This document shows, piece after piece, positions 20,860-28,341 of a stretch of DNA of 28,341 nt. The stretch spans positions 1 to 28,341 of the IMG/VR virus record IMGVR_UViG_3300042465_009243. One strand, 5' to 3'. The position numbers and the translations under genes are program-made. The stretch is from a virus. Under the pieces are notes generated by a model. That model ran no database searches. It was not told the origin of the DNA and was given only the letters and a program-made list of their open reading frames with translations. The stretch's first letter is position 1. Each line of letters opens with the position of its first letter.

Positions 20860-23436
20860 ATGGCCGTCAACGTCAAGTACCAGTACCGCTTCATCCCCAT
20901 CGAGATGGGCGACGACTTCTTCACGGCCTACCTCTCGAGGTGGATGGGCGCGCGCATCCCGCTCGTGAAGGATCGCATGAAGCGGTCCATCCGGTCGATG
21001 CCGCTTGAGGATCTGCTCAAGATCAAGTCCACCTACGCGGGGTACAACACCGACCTTGTGGGCCGCGAGGTCGAGCTCGCCAAGACGGGCGCGCAGAGCG
21101 CGGCGCGCGCGGGAACGGACGTGGCGAACGTCCAGGTCGCCAACATCCGGGCGCGCGGCCAGGTGGCGGTCGAGGAGATCAGGCGGGCCAGCGCCATTGA
21201 GCAGATCGACAGAGACGAGGCGTACCGCTTCGCGGCGTCCCGCGCGGTCACCGAGCAGGACCGCCAGGCCATCAATACCGCGGTCAGTGGCATTCTCGCT
21301 CAGACGAACATCAACATCGACAAGGCGACGACACCGCAGGCAAAGGCCGAGGCCTACCGTGCAGGCGTCGCCCTTGCGGCCCAGGCAGTCGGCACCCTTG
21401 TGAACGGAACCAACCCGCTGCACAACGAGTCCTTGAAGACCGCCGTGCGCGACCAGTTCCGCACCGGCGTGCAGTACAACAACCTGGACCCCGGCACCAA
21501 GGACGCCTTCAAGCGCGCCGAGGACCTGGGGTATTGGTCGCAGGAGAACATCCAGTCCCAGCCGGAGGACGAGCTCTGGGCCGCCGCGGGGACGACCGAC
21601 ACGTTCCGCAACGCCGCAGGCTTAGCGCCCGCGCCCGCACCCGGCGGATTCAGCGCGCAGCCGCTTCCTAGCCTCAGTGCGCCGACGACGGTTGCGGGTG
21701 CTCCGGGCACGGCCCCCGCCGCCGCGCCCGCTGTCGCTCCCGGTGCTCCTCCCGCACCGCCGCCCGCTCCGGCCACCGCGACCGGGCCGGTCTCTGCGGC
21801 GCCTGCACCTGCGACCACAACGGGAAGCGTTGCGCCAGCAGGAGCAGCACCAGTCGCCACCCCGGGCGTTGCGCCAGTTGTCGCTCCCCCGGGCTCGACC
21901 AGCGTGTCCGCGCCGGTAACCCAGGCCGGCAGTCCGCAGGTCTACCGCAACGCGGCTGGCGGAGAGGTGCCGTCCTACGCGCAGACGGTCACGTCTGGCG
22001 TCCCGATCGTCACCGAGCAGATCGCCCGCAACCAGATGGACATGGCGCAGCTGGACGAGGAGCTTGCCCGGCGCGTGCGTGAGGGCAAGTTGGCGACGGG
22101 CGGCCGGGCCACTCTCGACCTACGCGAGCCGCGCCCGAACCGCAAGCAGGGCGCCGCCGACTTCGTGGCCAGCCGATCCGAAGGCCAGTTGACGAAGATG
22201 CAGCAGGAGCTCCAGGCGCTCATCGACGCGTCGCCTGGCGCCAAGGGGCGGGAGGCCAAGGGGGCGCGCCAGGACGCGGCGATCTCGGACGTAAGGGACA
22301 CCGCCTACCGCGGGACTACCGCGCTCCCCGCCGACGCAGGCGTGGCGGCCGACGTGCTCGGCGCCCGCTCGAAGACGAAGGGCCAGGGAAGCGCGCTCGA
22401 GACTCCGGTGGATCCGCCGACGAAGCCGACCCCCGACTGGGTCGACAAGGGCAAGCAGGACGCCGAGCGCGCGAAGTTGGCGGCCCAGCGCGACGCAGGG
22501 CAGATCACCCAGGAGCAGTACGAGGCCGGCGTCAGGGCGGTGGCGGAGATGCCCCCCGAGGACCCCGACGCCGAGCTCGCCGCGCGCCTCTCGGCCGGCC
22601 TGGGCAAGAGCATCCCGGACGCCGCGCTTGCCGAGCAGGTGGCTTCTGTCGTCGCGGCGAGCGGCGGCGACTACCACAAGGTCTCCTCGATCGTGTCGAG
22701 CATGCCGACCGGCACGGCGCAGGAGAAGGCCATCCGAAGGGAACTTGAGGTGTGGCTGGACGACAACGCTGGCGCGCGCACCATGGAGCAGACCCTCAGC
22801 CCCAAGGCAGCGGCGGCCGCCGTGAAGGCGGGGCAGGACTACCGCGCCGATGTCGAGGCCAAGAAGCGCCGCGACGAGGAGCGCGCAAAGGCCGAAGCTG
22901 CGACGCCACCGGGCGCCTACGCCGATCTACGGGATCGCTTCGTCGCGGACAACGTGGCGCGCGTGGATGCACGCAACCAGCGCGACGAGCGCGACGCCGC
23001 GACCCCCCGGCGCTCAGGCGCCCCTGGCTACGAGGCGCAAAACGCGAATACCATCGACACGGATGCCGAGTTCCGCGCCTGGTTCAATTCGGTGGGCAAA
23101 CGAGAAAGTCTGAACCCCACGGAGGAAGCGGCGGGCGGAAGCGCATTCGGAGCGGCGGTTGGCGCTACCGCCGCTGGCCCCAGCGTACCGCTTGCGGCAT
23201 CCGTCTCACGCGGTATCGGCGGCGTGACCGCCAACGCCATAGCCGAACGTCCGGTGGAGCGTGAATCTGGCGGCCAAACCGCATCCGACAGCAAGGCCGA
23301 CACGGCCGACCCGGACACCCGCGCTTTTGAGGATCGCGCTCGAGCCCGCGGGCTGAGCGAGGCCGACGTGCAGGAGCTTACCGCCGCGTATCGCGCCAAG
23401 CGCACCGCCAAGGCCGCCACTGAGATGGGGATCTAA
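20860..23436 (+). CDS. Large internal virion (ejection) protein candidate
   Basis: 858 residues, ATG at 20860 with a full AGGAGG site. The first 245 residues are helical and charged (FFTAYLSRWMGARIPLVK, RMKRSIRSMPLEDLLKIK). Residues about 257-357 form a Pro/Ala/Thr/Val-rich linker of some 100 residues. The remainder is again helical and rich in Ala, Glu, Arg and Lys. At residues 568-577 it contains DPDAELAARL, repeated exactly in the next protein. A small hydrophobic Ala/Gly/Val region lies near 768-790. The pattern fits a middle internal core protein ejected with DNA; no enzymatic motif was found. Its stop overlaps the next ATG (TAATG). Confidence 0.72.
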   Translation: MAVNVKYQYRFIPIEMGDDFFTAYLSRWMGARIPLVKDRMKRSIRSMPLEDLLKIKSTYAGYNTDLVGREVELAKTGAQSAARAGTDVANVQVANIRARGQVAVEEIRRASAIEQIDRDEAYRFAASRAVTEQDRQAINTAVSGILAQTNINIDKATTPQAKAEAYRAGVALAAQAVGTLVNGTNPLHNESLKTAVRDQFRTGVQYNNLDPGTKDAFKRAEDLGYWSQENIQSQPEDELWAAAGTTDTFRNAAGLAPAPAPGGFSAQPLPSLSAPTTVAGAPGTAPAAAPAVAPGAPPAPPPAPATATGPVSAAPAPATTTGSVAPAGAAPVATPGVAPVVAPPGSTSVSAPVTQAGSPQVYRNAAGGEVPSYAQTVTSGVPIVTEQIARNQMDMAQLDEELARRVREGKLATGGRATLDLREPRPNRKQGAADFVASRSEGQLTKMQQELQALIDASPGAKGREAKGARQDAAISDVRDTAYRGTTALPADAGVAADVLGARSKTKGQGSALETPVDPPTKPTPDWVDKGKQDAERAKLAAQRDAGQITQEQYEAGVRAVAEMPPEDPDAELAARLSAGLGKSIPDAALAEQVASVVAASGGDYHKVSSIVSSMPTGTAQEKAIRRELEVWLDDNAGARTMEQTLSPKAAAAAVKAGQDYRADVEAKKRRDEERAKAEAATPPGAYADLRDRFVADNVARVDARNQRDERDAATPRRSGAPGYEAQNANTIDTDAEFRAWFNSVGKRESLNPTEEAAGGSAFGAAVGATAAGPSVPLAASVSRGIGGVTANAIAERPVERESGGQTASDSKADTADPDTRAFEDRARARGLSEADVQELTAAYRAKRTAKAATEMGI

Positions 23437-24257
23437 TGGGAACCGAACGCGACGAAATCGACGACGAGCTTGACGCCCTCATCGCTGAGCGGAAGGCGCA
23501 GACCGCGCCTGCCGAGATGGATCCCGACGCCGAACTGGCCGCGCGCCTTGCGCCCCCGCCCGCGCCCCCGAAGCCGAAGGCGCCCGCGCCGGTGGCACCC
23601 CGCGGCACGACGGCCCCGCCGCGGCGCGACGGCGTGGCGCCGAACGTGAGCGTGGTGCCGACCGCGCCCATCGTGATGCCCGACTACCGCAGCCCAAAGG
23701 CTACACCAGACGTCCTTGGGTACTCCGGGCCGCGCGAGCGCGTCACGCCGCTCGGGCAGTCCGTCGTGGGCGTGCTCAAGCAGCCGTCCCCGATGCCTGC
23801 GGTCAGCAATCTACTGGTTGCCGGCAAGCAAGCTCTCGTTGATCGTCTTGACCAGGGCGTGCCTATGCCAGGGTTCATTGACGCAGGTTTGGAAGCCCAA
23901 CGCCAACGCAATCAGGCGCAGATTGACGCATGGGAACGCAAAACGCGGAAGCCGTTGGGTCCTGAGCTTCCGCCCACGCCGCCCACGCCGCGCACGCCGC
24001 CTGTAGCCTCCCCTGCTCCAGCACGGAACACTCCGCCCGCCCGCTACGGGGAAGGCCCGCTTGACCAGCGCGCGAATCAGTACGATGCGTTTGCCGCACG
24101 CGAGGCGCAAGCGGCCGCAGCAGCCTCGCTTGAGGAGGCGAAACGCGCGATCGTCGAGGCCGACCTCATGGATGCGGACATGGTAGATGCACTGGCGAAG
24201 GCTGCGCCCGAGCGCATCATGGCCACCTATGAGAAACTCCAGAGCCGAGGCAAGTAG
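23436..24257 (+). CDS. Internal virion protein candidate, Pro-rich
   Basis: 273 residues, ATG overlapping the preceding stop by one base. A short acidic helix (DEIDDELDALIAERKAQ) leads to DPDAELAARL at 29-38, identical to a segment of the preceding protein. Pro/Ala-rich linkers lie at about 39-65 and 180-205. A helix-rich piece in between includes AVSNLLVAGKQALVDRLDQG. The C-terminus is helical (AAAAASLEEAKRAIVEADL, MDADMVDALAKAAPERIM). No known domain is recognised. Tight coupling on both sides makes a virion-internal role likely, perhaps a linker between the two large proteins. Confidence 0.7.
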   Translation: MGTERDEIDDELDALIAERKAQTAPAEMDPDAELAARLAPPPAPPKPKAPAPVAPRGTTAPPRRDGVAPNVSVVPTAPIVMPDYRSPKATPDVLGYSGPRERVTPLGQSVVGVLKQPSPMPAVSNLLVAGKQALVDRLDQGVPMPGFIDAGLEAQRQRNQAQIDAWERKTRKPLGPELPPTPPTPRTPPVASPAPARNTPPARYGEGPLDQRANQYDAFAAREAQAAAAASLEEAKRAIVEADLMDADMVDALAKAAPERIMATYEKLQSRGK

Positions 24258-24262
24258 CACCC

Positions 24263-27200
24263 ATGCCGATCCCTACCGGAGCCGCCCGCGCCGCCGCCGT
24301 CCGCGCTGCCCAGGACCAGTACGGCCTGAGCCCCGAGCAGGCCGAGGCAATGCTCCGGATGGAGGAGGCAGTAGAAGGCGCCGACGCGCAGCCGGAAGTC
24401 GCTCGCGCCGGTGCTGTCCGAGCTGCCCAGGACCAGTACGGCTTGAGCCCCGAGCAGGCCGAGGCGCTACTCCGGATGGAGGAGACAGTAGAAGGCGCCG
24501 GGGCGCAGCCGGAAGCCGCTCGCACCGGTGCCGAAACGACGGACGAGGCGCTTGCGCGCATGGAGCGCAACCTCGACGAGAGCCAGACCGCGCCTGCGCG
24601 AAGCGCCTACCTGCCGGCTACGACGTCGGCGCAACTTTCCGGCGGCGTCTCTCCGGCGTTGGAGACGCCCGTTGTCGACCCGGCGCTTGAGGTGCAGGCG
24701 CGCAAGGCCTACGTCGACCGGGAGCGCGCGGCGGGCCGAGGCGACGGCGCCGAACTGCGCGCGCTCGAGATGACGCAGCGCATGAAGACCTCGACGCCGG
24801 ACTCTGGAGCGTCGGTCAACCTCGACGATTCGATCAAGGCCGCGCGTCGCAAGGGCATCGAGTCCGGTGCCCTCGACCCGCAGGGCCTCGTGGCGCGCGG
24901 TATCGACGCGGTCACCAAGAAGGAGTACGGCGTCGGCGCCCGCGCGCCTCTGTCCGACGCCACGCCACCCCAGCCGCGCTCCGAACTCACCGTCGAGGAT
25001 CGCCGCAGCATCCAGACGGCCCGCCTGATCCGTGAGGGCAAGTCCGCCGAGCAAGCGCGCACCGCCGTCTTGGCCATGCGCGACACGGAGCTGAGCGACG
25101 CGCCCGCTCTTGGCGCGTCGGAGACCGCAGCCGGCCAGTCCGCAGTCAATCTGACGTTCAACGCAGAGACGGGGTTGGGTCAGGGCGTCGTCGACATCGG
25201 CCGCGGCGTGTCCTCGGCTGTTGGAGAAGCGATCGACCTGTGGAAAGACATCAACGTCGACATGCCTATGTCCATCAACCACACGGCCCTGGGTGCTGCG
25301 GCGTCCGGTCTTAGACACCTGGGGCTTGACGGACTTGCGGCGTTCGCAGACTCCAACAATGCTCGCGGCATGCAGGTCATGGCATTTGACCCGGTCCCGG
25401 AGGTGTGGTCGACGTACGCAAAGGCGATGAGCGAATCGTCGTTTGAGTCCGCGCGTTCGCTTGGACAGGCGATGCAGTCGGCTGAGAGCCGCAACGCGGG
25501 CATGCTCCTGGGAACTGTTGAGGCCATCAACGCGATGCCCTCGTGGAGTCCGACGGGGATGGCTGCGGCGCTGGTGGGGCGGAAAGCTGGCGAGCCCATT
25601 CTCGACGTGAGCCCGGAAAGCAAGGGCTTAGTCTCCCGCATGGTCCGAACGATTATTGCCGACGCCGTGCCCGTTGAGACGCCGCAACTGCGCTCTGGGG
25701 CGGAGATTGTGGACGGCATCCCGGCTGCCATCGTCGCGGCTGCATCGCAGGTCGGCGGCTCGGTGCTGGGAGTGCCGAGCACTGCGTACGACGTGGCCAT
25801 GGGCAACCGTTCCTACGGGAGCGCGACCCTTGCGACCGTGGGGGCCTACGGATCGGCTGCCCAGACCCTGATCAGCCCCGCGCTTGAGGCGCTCACCAGC
25901 ATCAATTACACGATGGACCGGCAGGGCGCCATCAAGGAGACGGCCGTTGGCCGCGCCATGCGCGTCGGAGGGTCGCTTCTGGGCGGTGTTGCTACTACAT
26001 GGCTCGGGCGCCTCGCCGACCAGACCGCTACCGAGCTCTACGGGGCGCAGAGTTACCGCCGCCGCTACGCGCCGTCCAACGTCAAGCAGACGTGGTGGAA
26101 CGCCATTCTGCCACCGCTCCTCACCGAGAGCGGCATGCACGACTACGTCACGACGCTCGATCAGGGAGACAGCCTGGCCACCGAGGTCATGTACCTCAAC
26201 GACACGATTGCGTGGGGCGCACCCGGGCTTGACCCGGAGACTCGGGCCACCTGGATGCAGGGCGGCGAGATGTGGAACGCGACCGTGACGGCCGGCATGT
26301 TCGGCGACCTGCTCCTGCCCCTTGACAAGTTGCCGCCTGCTGTGCTTGGCGGCGTGCGTACAGGCAGCACGAACTTCTACACGGGCGTCCGGGCTGGGCA
26401 GGCCGGCGGGATGACCACGCCCGCGGCGCTCACTACAGGTGCAGCGGCAGTATTCCCGCGCGTGGTCGATCGCGCGCTTCGCGGGGACGCGGCGTATCAG
26501 GAGGGGCTCGGCGTGGCGCGCCGCGGTGACGTGGACAACACCGACGTGGATCCGACCACCGTGGTGCAGGCGTTGATCTATCGCGACGCCATGCGGCAAG
26601 GCCTGGCGGGACGCGTGTTTGCAGACGCCACGCAGGGGCAGGACACGTTCAACGCACAGGTGCAAGGCGAGTACAACTCCACGCTCGGCATCGAGCCAGT
26701 GCAGATCGCCAACGCGGTGCGCGCATCGGTCGGCGCGTCGGCGCTCGCGACGTCCGGTGTGCACCCCCGCACGGCCGACCGCCTCCGCGCCCTTGGCTAC
26801 GACGAGAACGGGATCGGCCAGATGACCGAGGCAGAGGGGCTTGAGGCCGCAGGCGAGCGCCGCCCGCCTGCCGTCGGACGAGACGTTCCCCCGGCGCCCG
26901 AGGTGTTCCCAGGCCGCCCGCAGGTTGCCGACAAGGCGGAGTCCTACTTCATCGTCGCGGCGGCCGAGGAGCGCGCGCCGCTCGGCGTGCTCCCGCCGAC
27001 GGTCACCAACGTGAAGGACCCGCACGCGCGCATGGGAGCAGCATTCGCGTTGCTCTGTGAGCACTGGGGCATCGACCCGTCTAGCATGACGGCGCACGCC
27101 GCGCTCCAGTCGGCGCTCTCCGATGTCCAGACGCAGAGCGGCCGCTACTACAGGTGCCCACCCCTCGTTGGCCCGGTGCTCGACGGCCTCCGCCCGAAGA

Positions 27201-28341
27201 ACATGGACGCCGCGATCCAGCGCCTGCTCAACGCTAAGCCGGAGCAGGTGTGGCGCAACGTCATTGACTTCGAGCGCGGCCGCCCCGTGCGGTGGGTCAA
27301 CGACGTGGCGCTCGAGCGTCGCATCGACAGCCTGGCCCGGCGCGTCCCCGGCAAGCCTGGGGACACCCGCGTCATCGAGCTCGCCCGGCGCATCTTTGGG
27401 GACGACTCTCCGCTGGCCACCCTGACCGGCGACTACCAGGGCACCGGAACGCCGAACCGCTACCAGCGCGCCGTACGCGTGGCGCTGGACACGCTTGACG
27501 CGCCGGCCGAGCAGGTGGCGAGCGCGCGCAAGGTGCTCACGTCTCGCCTGGGATCCGTCGAGGGCATGCTCACCACGATCGGCAAGGAGTACGGGCTCGA
27601 CGTAAACGTGCCGGACGGCGTCTCGCCGGACGCGTTCCTCCTCGCCAAGGTCAGCGAGCTCGCCGCCATGCCGGTGCCGCCCGTCAAGGTCATCGACAAG
27701 GCCAAGCGCGCGGCGGCGGGGTTCCGGCAGGCAGTCATCAAGCTGCGGAACGCCGAGGGCGCGTTCCGTGAAGCCGTCCGCTACGCAGAGGCGGAGCTCG
27801 CCAAGGCGCGCCCGCCGTCGATGGGTGTGGCAGACAAGGCGCCGACGGCGCGCCAGCGCGTGCGTGACGCGCTCCGGTCAATGGCCGAGCGCAAGCAGGT
27901 GGCCTACACGCCGGCCGAGGTCGACCTCTACTTGGCCGTGATGGACCGCATGGCCGAGGGCCTTGTTCGTACCGGCGTACTCGAGAAGGCGGACGACCTC
28001 TACAGCCGCATGCGCTTCAAGGGCGAAGACCTTGCCCCCGACACGAAGGGCTACATCGACTTCACCGACTTCCTGCGGGACGGAGAAGCCATCGTGGCGC
28101 TGGGCGCCACGGCCGACCTCTCCACCGTGTTTCACGAGAGCGGCCACCTGCTCCGCCGGCTCATCAAGCCGGCCGAGATGGCGGGGGTTGACGCCTACGT
28201 GAAGGGGCGCGAGGGATTCACCGACGCCCAGGGCCGGTGGACGGTCGAGGCCGAGGAGTGGTTCGCCCGCCAGTATGAAGCCTATCTCCGCGACGGATTC
28301 GTGCGGGCCAACGTGGGCGATGGCGTCATCGGCGCCATCCT
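24263..28341 (+). CDS. Giant polyvalent-type virion protein with zincin motif (5' part; runs off the window)
   Basis: Open from ATG 24263 to the window end, 1359 complete codons without a stop. Residues 8-85 are two 39-residue tandem repeats (QDQYGLSPEQAEA then LRMEE in each). Residues about 90-330 are helical and charged. Residues about 330-700 are richer in Gly, Ala and Val, with possible membrane-active stretches (PAAIVAAASQVGGSVLG, GGSLLGGVATTWLG). A long helical region follows, with a QAVIKLRNAEGAFREAV segment. Near the edge, TVFHESGHLLRRL gives an HExxH zinc-binding motif at 1291-1295, followed by EEWFARQYEAYL at 1331-1342, whose Glu residues are candidates for the third ligand. This arrangement matches the metallopeptidase of phage polyvalent proteins. 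It is probably injected with DNA and may process itself or host proteins. Domains after 1359 are unknown. Confidence 0.85.
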   Translation, partial: MPIPTGAARAAAVRAAQDQYGLSPEQAEAMLRMEEAVEGADAQPEVARAGAVRAAQDQYGLSPEQAEALLRMEETVEGAGAQPEAARTGAETTDEALARMERNLDESQTAPARSAYLPATTSAQLSGGVSPALETPVVDPALEVQARKAYVDRERAAGRGDGAELRALEMTQRMKTSTPDSGASVNLDDSIKAARRKGIESGALDPQGLVARGIDAVTKKEYGVGARAPLSDATPPQPRSELTVEDRRSIQTARLIREGKSAEQARTAVLAMRDTELSDAPALGASETAAGQSAVNLTFNAETGLGQGVVDIGRGVSSAVGEAIDLWKDINVDMPMSINHTALGAAASGLRHLGLDGLAAFADSNNARGMQVMAFDPVPEVWSTYAKAMSESSFESARSLGQAMQSAESRNAGMLLGTVEAINAMPSWSPTGMAAALVGRKAGEPILDVSPESKGLVSRMVRTIIADAVPVETPQLRSGAEIVDGIPAAIVAAASQVGGSVLGVPSTAYDVAMGNRSYGSATLATVGAYGSAAQTLISPALEALTSINYTMDRQGAIKETAVGRAMRVGGSLLGGVATTWLGRLADQTATELYGAQSYRRRYAPSNVKQTWWNAILPPLLTESGMHDYVTTLDQGDSLATEVMYLNDTIAWGAPGLDPETRATWMQGGEMWNATVTAGMFGDLLLPLDKLPPAVLGGVRTGSTNFYTGVRAGQAGGMTTPAALTTGAAAVFPRVVDRALRGDAAYQEGLGVARRGDVDNTDVDPTTVVQALIYRDAMRQGLAGRVFADATQGQDTFNAQVQGEYNSTLGIEPVQIANAVRASVGASALATSGVHPRTADRLRALGYDENGIGQMTEAEGLEAAGERRPPAVGRDVPPAPEVFPGRPQVADKAESYFIVAAAEERAPLGVLPPTVTNVKDPHARMGAAFALLCEHWGIDPSSMTAHAALQSALSDVQTQSGRYYRCPPLVGPVLDGLRPKNMDAAIQRLLNAKPEQVWRNVIDFERGRPVRWVNDVALERRIDSLARRVPGKPGDTRVIELARRIFGDDSPLATLTGDYQGTGTPNRYQRAVRVALDTLDAPAEQVASARKVLTSRLGSVEGMLTTIGKEYGLDVNVPDGVSPDAFLLAKVSELAAMPVPPVKVIDKAKRAAAGFRQAVIKLRNAEGAFREAVRYAEAELAKARPPSMGVADKAPTARQRVRDALRSMAERKQVAYTPAEVDLYLAVMDRMAEGLVRTGVLEKADDLYSRMRFKGEDLAPDTKGYIDFTDFLRDGEAIVALGATADLSTVFHESGHLLRRLIKPAEMAGVDAYVKGREGFTDAQGRWTVEAEEWFARQYEAYLRDGFVRANVGDGVIGAI
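24284..24517 (+). repeat. 117-bp tandem repeat, two copies, at the start of the giant gene
   Basis: Copy 1 is 24284-24400 and copy 2 is 24401-24517; the first 15 bases of a third copy (GCTCGCACCGGTGCC) follow at 24518. The copies differ mainly at third positions plus a few amino-acid changes, and keep the frame. Each encodes 39 residues with a helix-turn-helix-like LSPEQAEA segment. Confidence 0.92.

Noticed and set aside
24284-24517. CRISPR-like repeat
   Set aside because: Two direct 117-bp copies inside an open reading frame with no spacers; a protein-coding tandem repeat.
1-28341. Integrase, attachment site, tRNA or lysis cassette
   Set aside because: I looked for recombinase motifs, tRNA-like cloverleafs, holin-type small membrane proteins and endolysin domains and saw none in this window; they may lie outside it.

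Overview
The window is about 28 kb of a GC-rich tailed bacteriophage genome, either a virus or an integrated prophage. It looks like a podovirus. It carries a DnaB-type helicase, terminase, portal, scaffold, an HK97-like major capsid protein, a head-tail adaptor and a large beta-rich tail nozzle candidate. It then passes directly to fibre-like proteins and long Ala/Pro-rich internal (ejection) proteins. I see no tape measure, tail tube or sheath gene. Nearly all genes are on the + strand and tightly packed with ATGA, TAATG or few-base junctions. Third codon positions are strongly G/C. I see no integrase, tRNA, rRNA, CRISPR array or insertion sequence. The host cannot be named; the one classical promoter (TTGACA, 17 bp, TACAGT) points to a bacterium with a sigma70-type polymerase.

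Layout. 1-4090: end of an unknown gene, the replicative helicase, a small DNA-binding-like protein, an orphan cytosine-5 DNA methyltransferase and two small unknown genes. 3978-4580: the only minus-strand gene, unknown, divergent from the packaging genes. 4624-8767: small terminase candidate, large terminase and portal. 8810-10441: a cargo-like insert between portal and scaffold, with an Acb2/Tad1-hairpin-like protein (possible cyclic-nucleotide sponge), an HNH endonuclease and a zinc-ribbon protein. 10494-14062: an acidic/lysine-rich assembly protein, scaffold, major capsid protein and a small capsid-accessory protein. 14147-19499: adaptor, nozzle and three fibre-like proteins, followed by an overlapping GNAT acetyltransferase (19496-19957). 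20191-28341: four consecutive internal-virion-type genes. The last is at least 1359 residues long, runs off the window, has an N-terminal 39-residue tandem repeat and carries an HExxH zincin motif near the window edge. It looks like a giant polyvalent virion protein.

Regulation. A recurring -10-like box (TACACT, TATACT or TATGAT, often after CGGGG) lies just upstream of the small terminase, portal, 10494 gene, adaptor and first internal protein. A classical promoter precedes the capsid gene, with a long leader containing two hairpins, one over the ribosome binding site. Stable hairpins end the 10441, capsid and capsid-accessory genes, so the structural region appears to be several short transcription units.

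Most worth following up: the Acb2-like protein, the zincin-bearing giant protein, the shared promoter box, the capsid leader, and the four DxPxxT-like segments in the methyltransferase.
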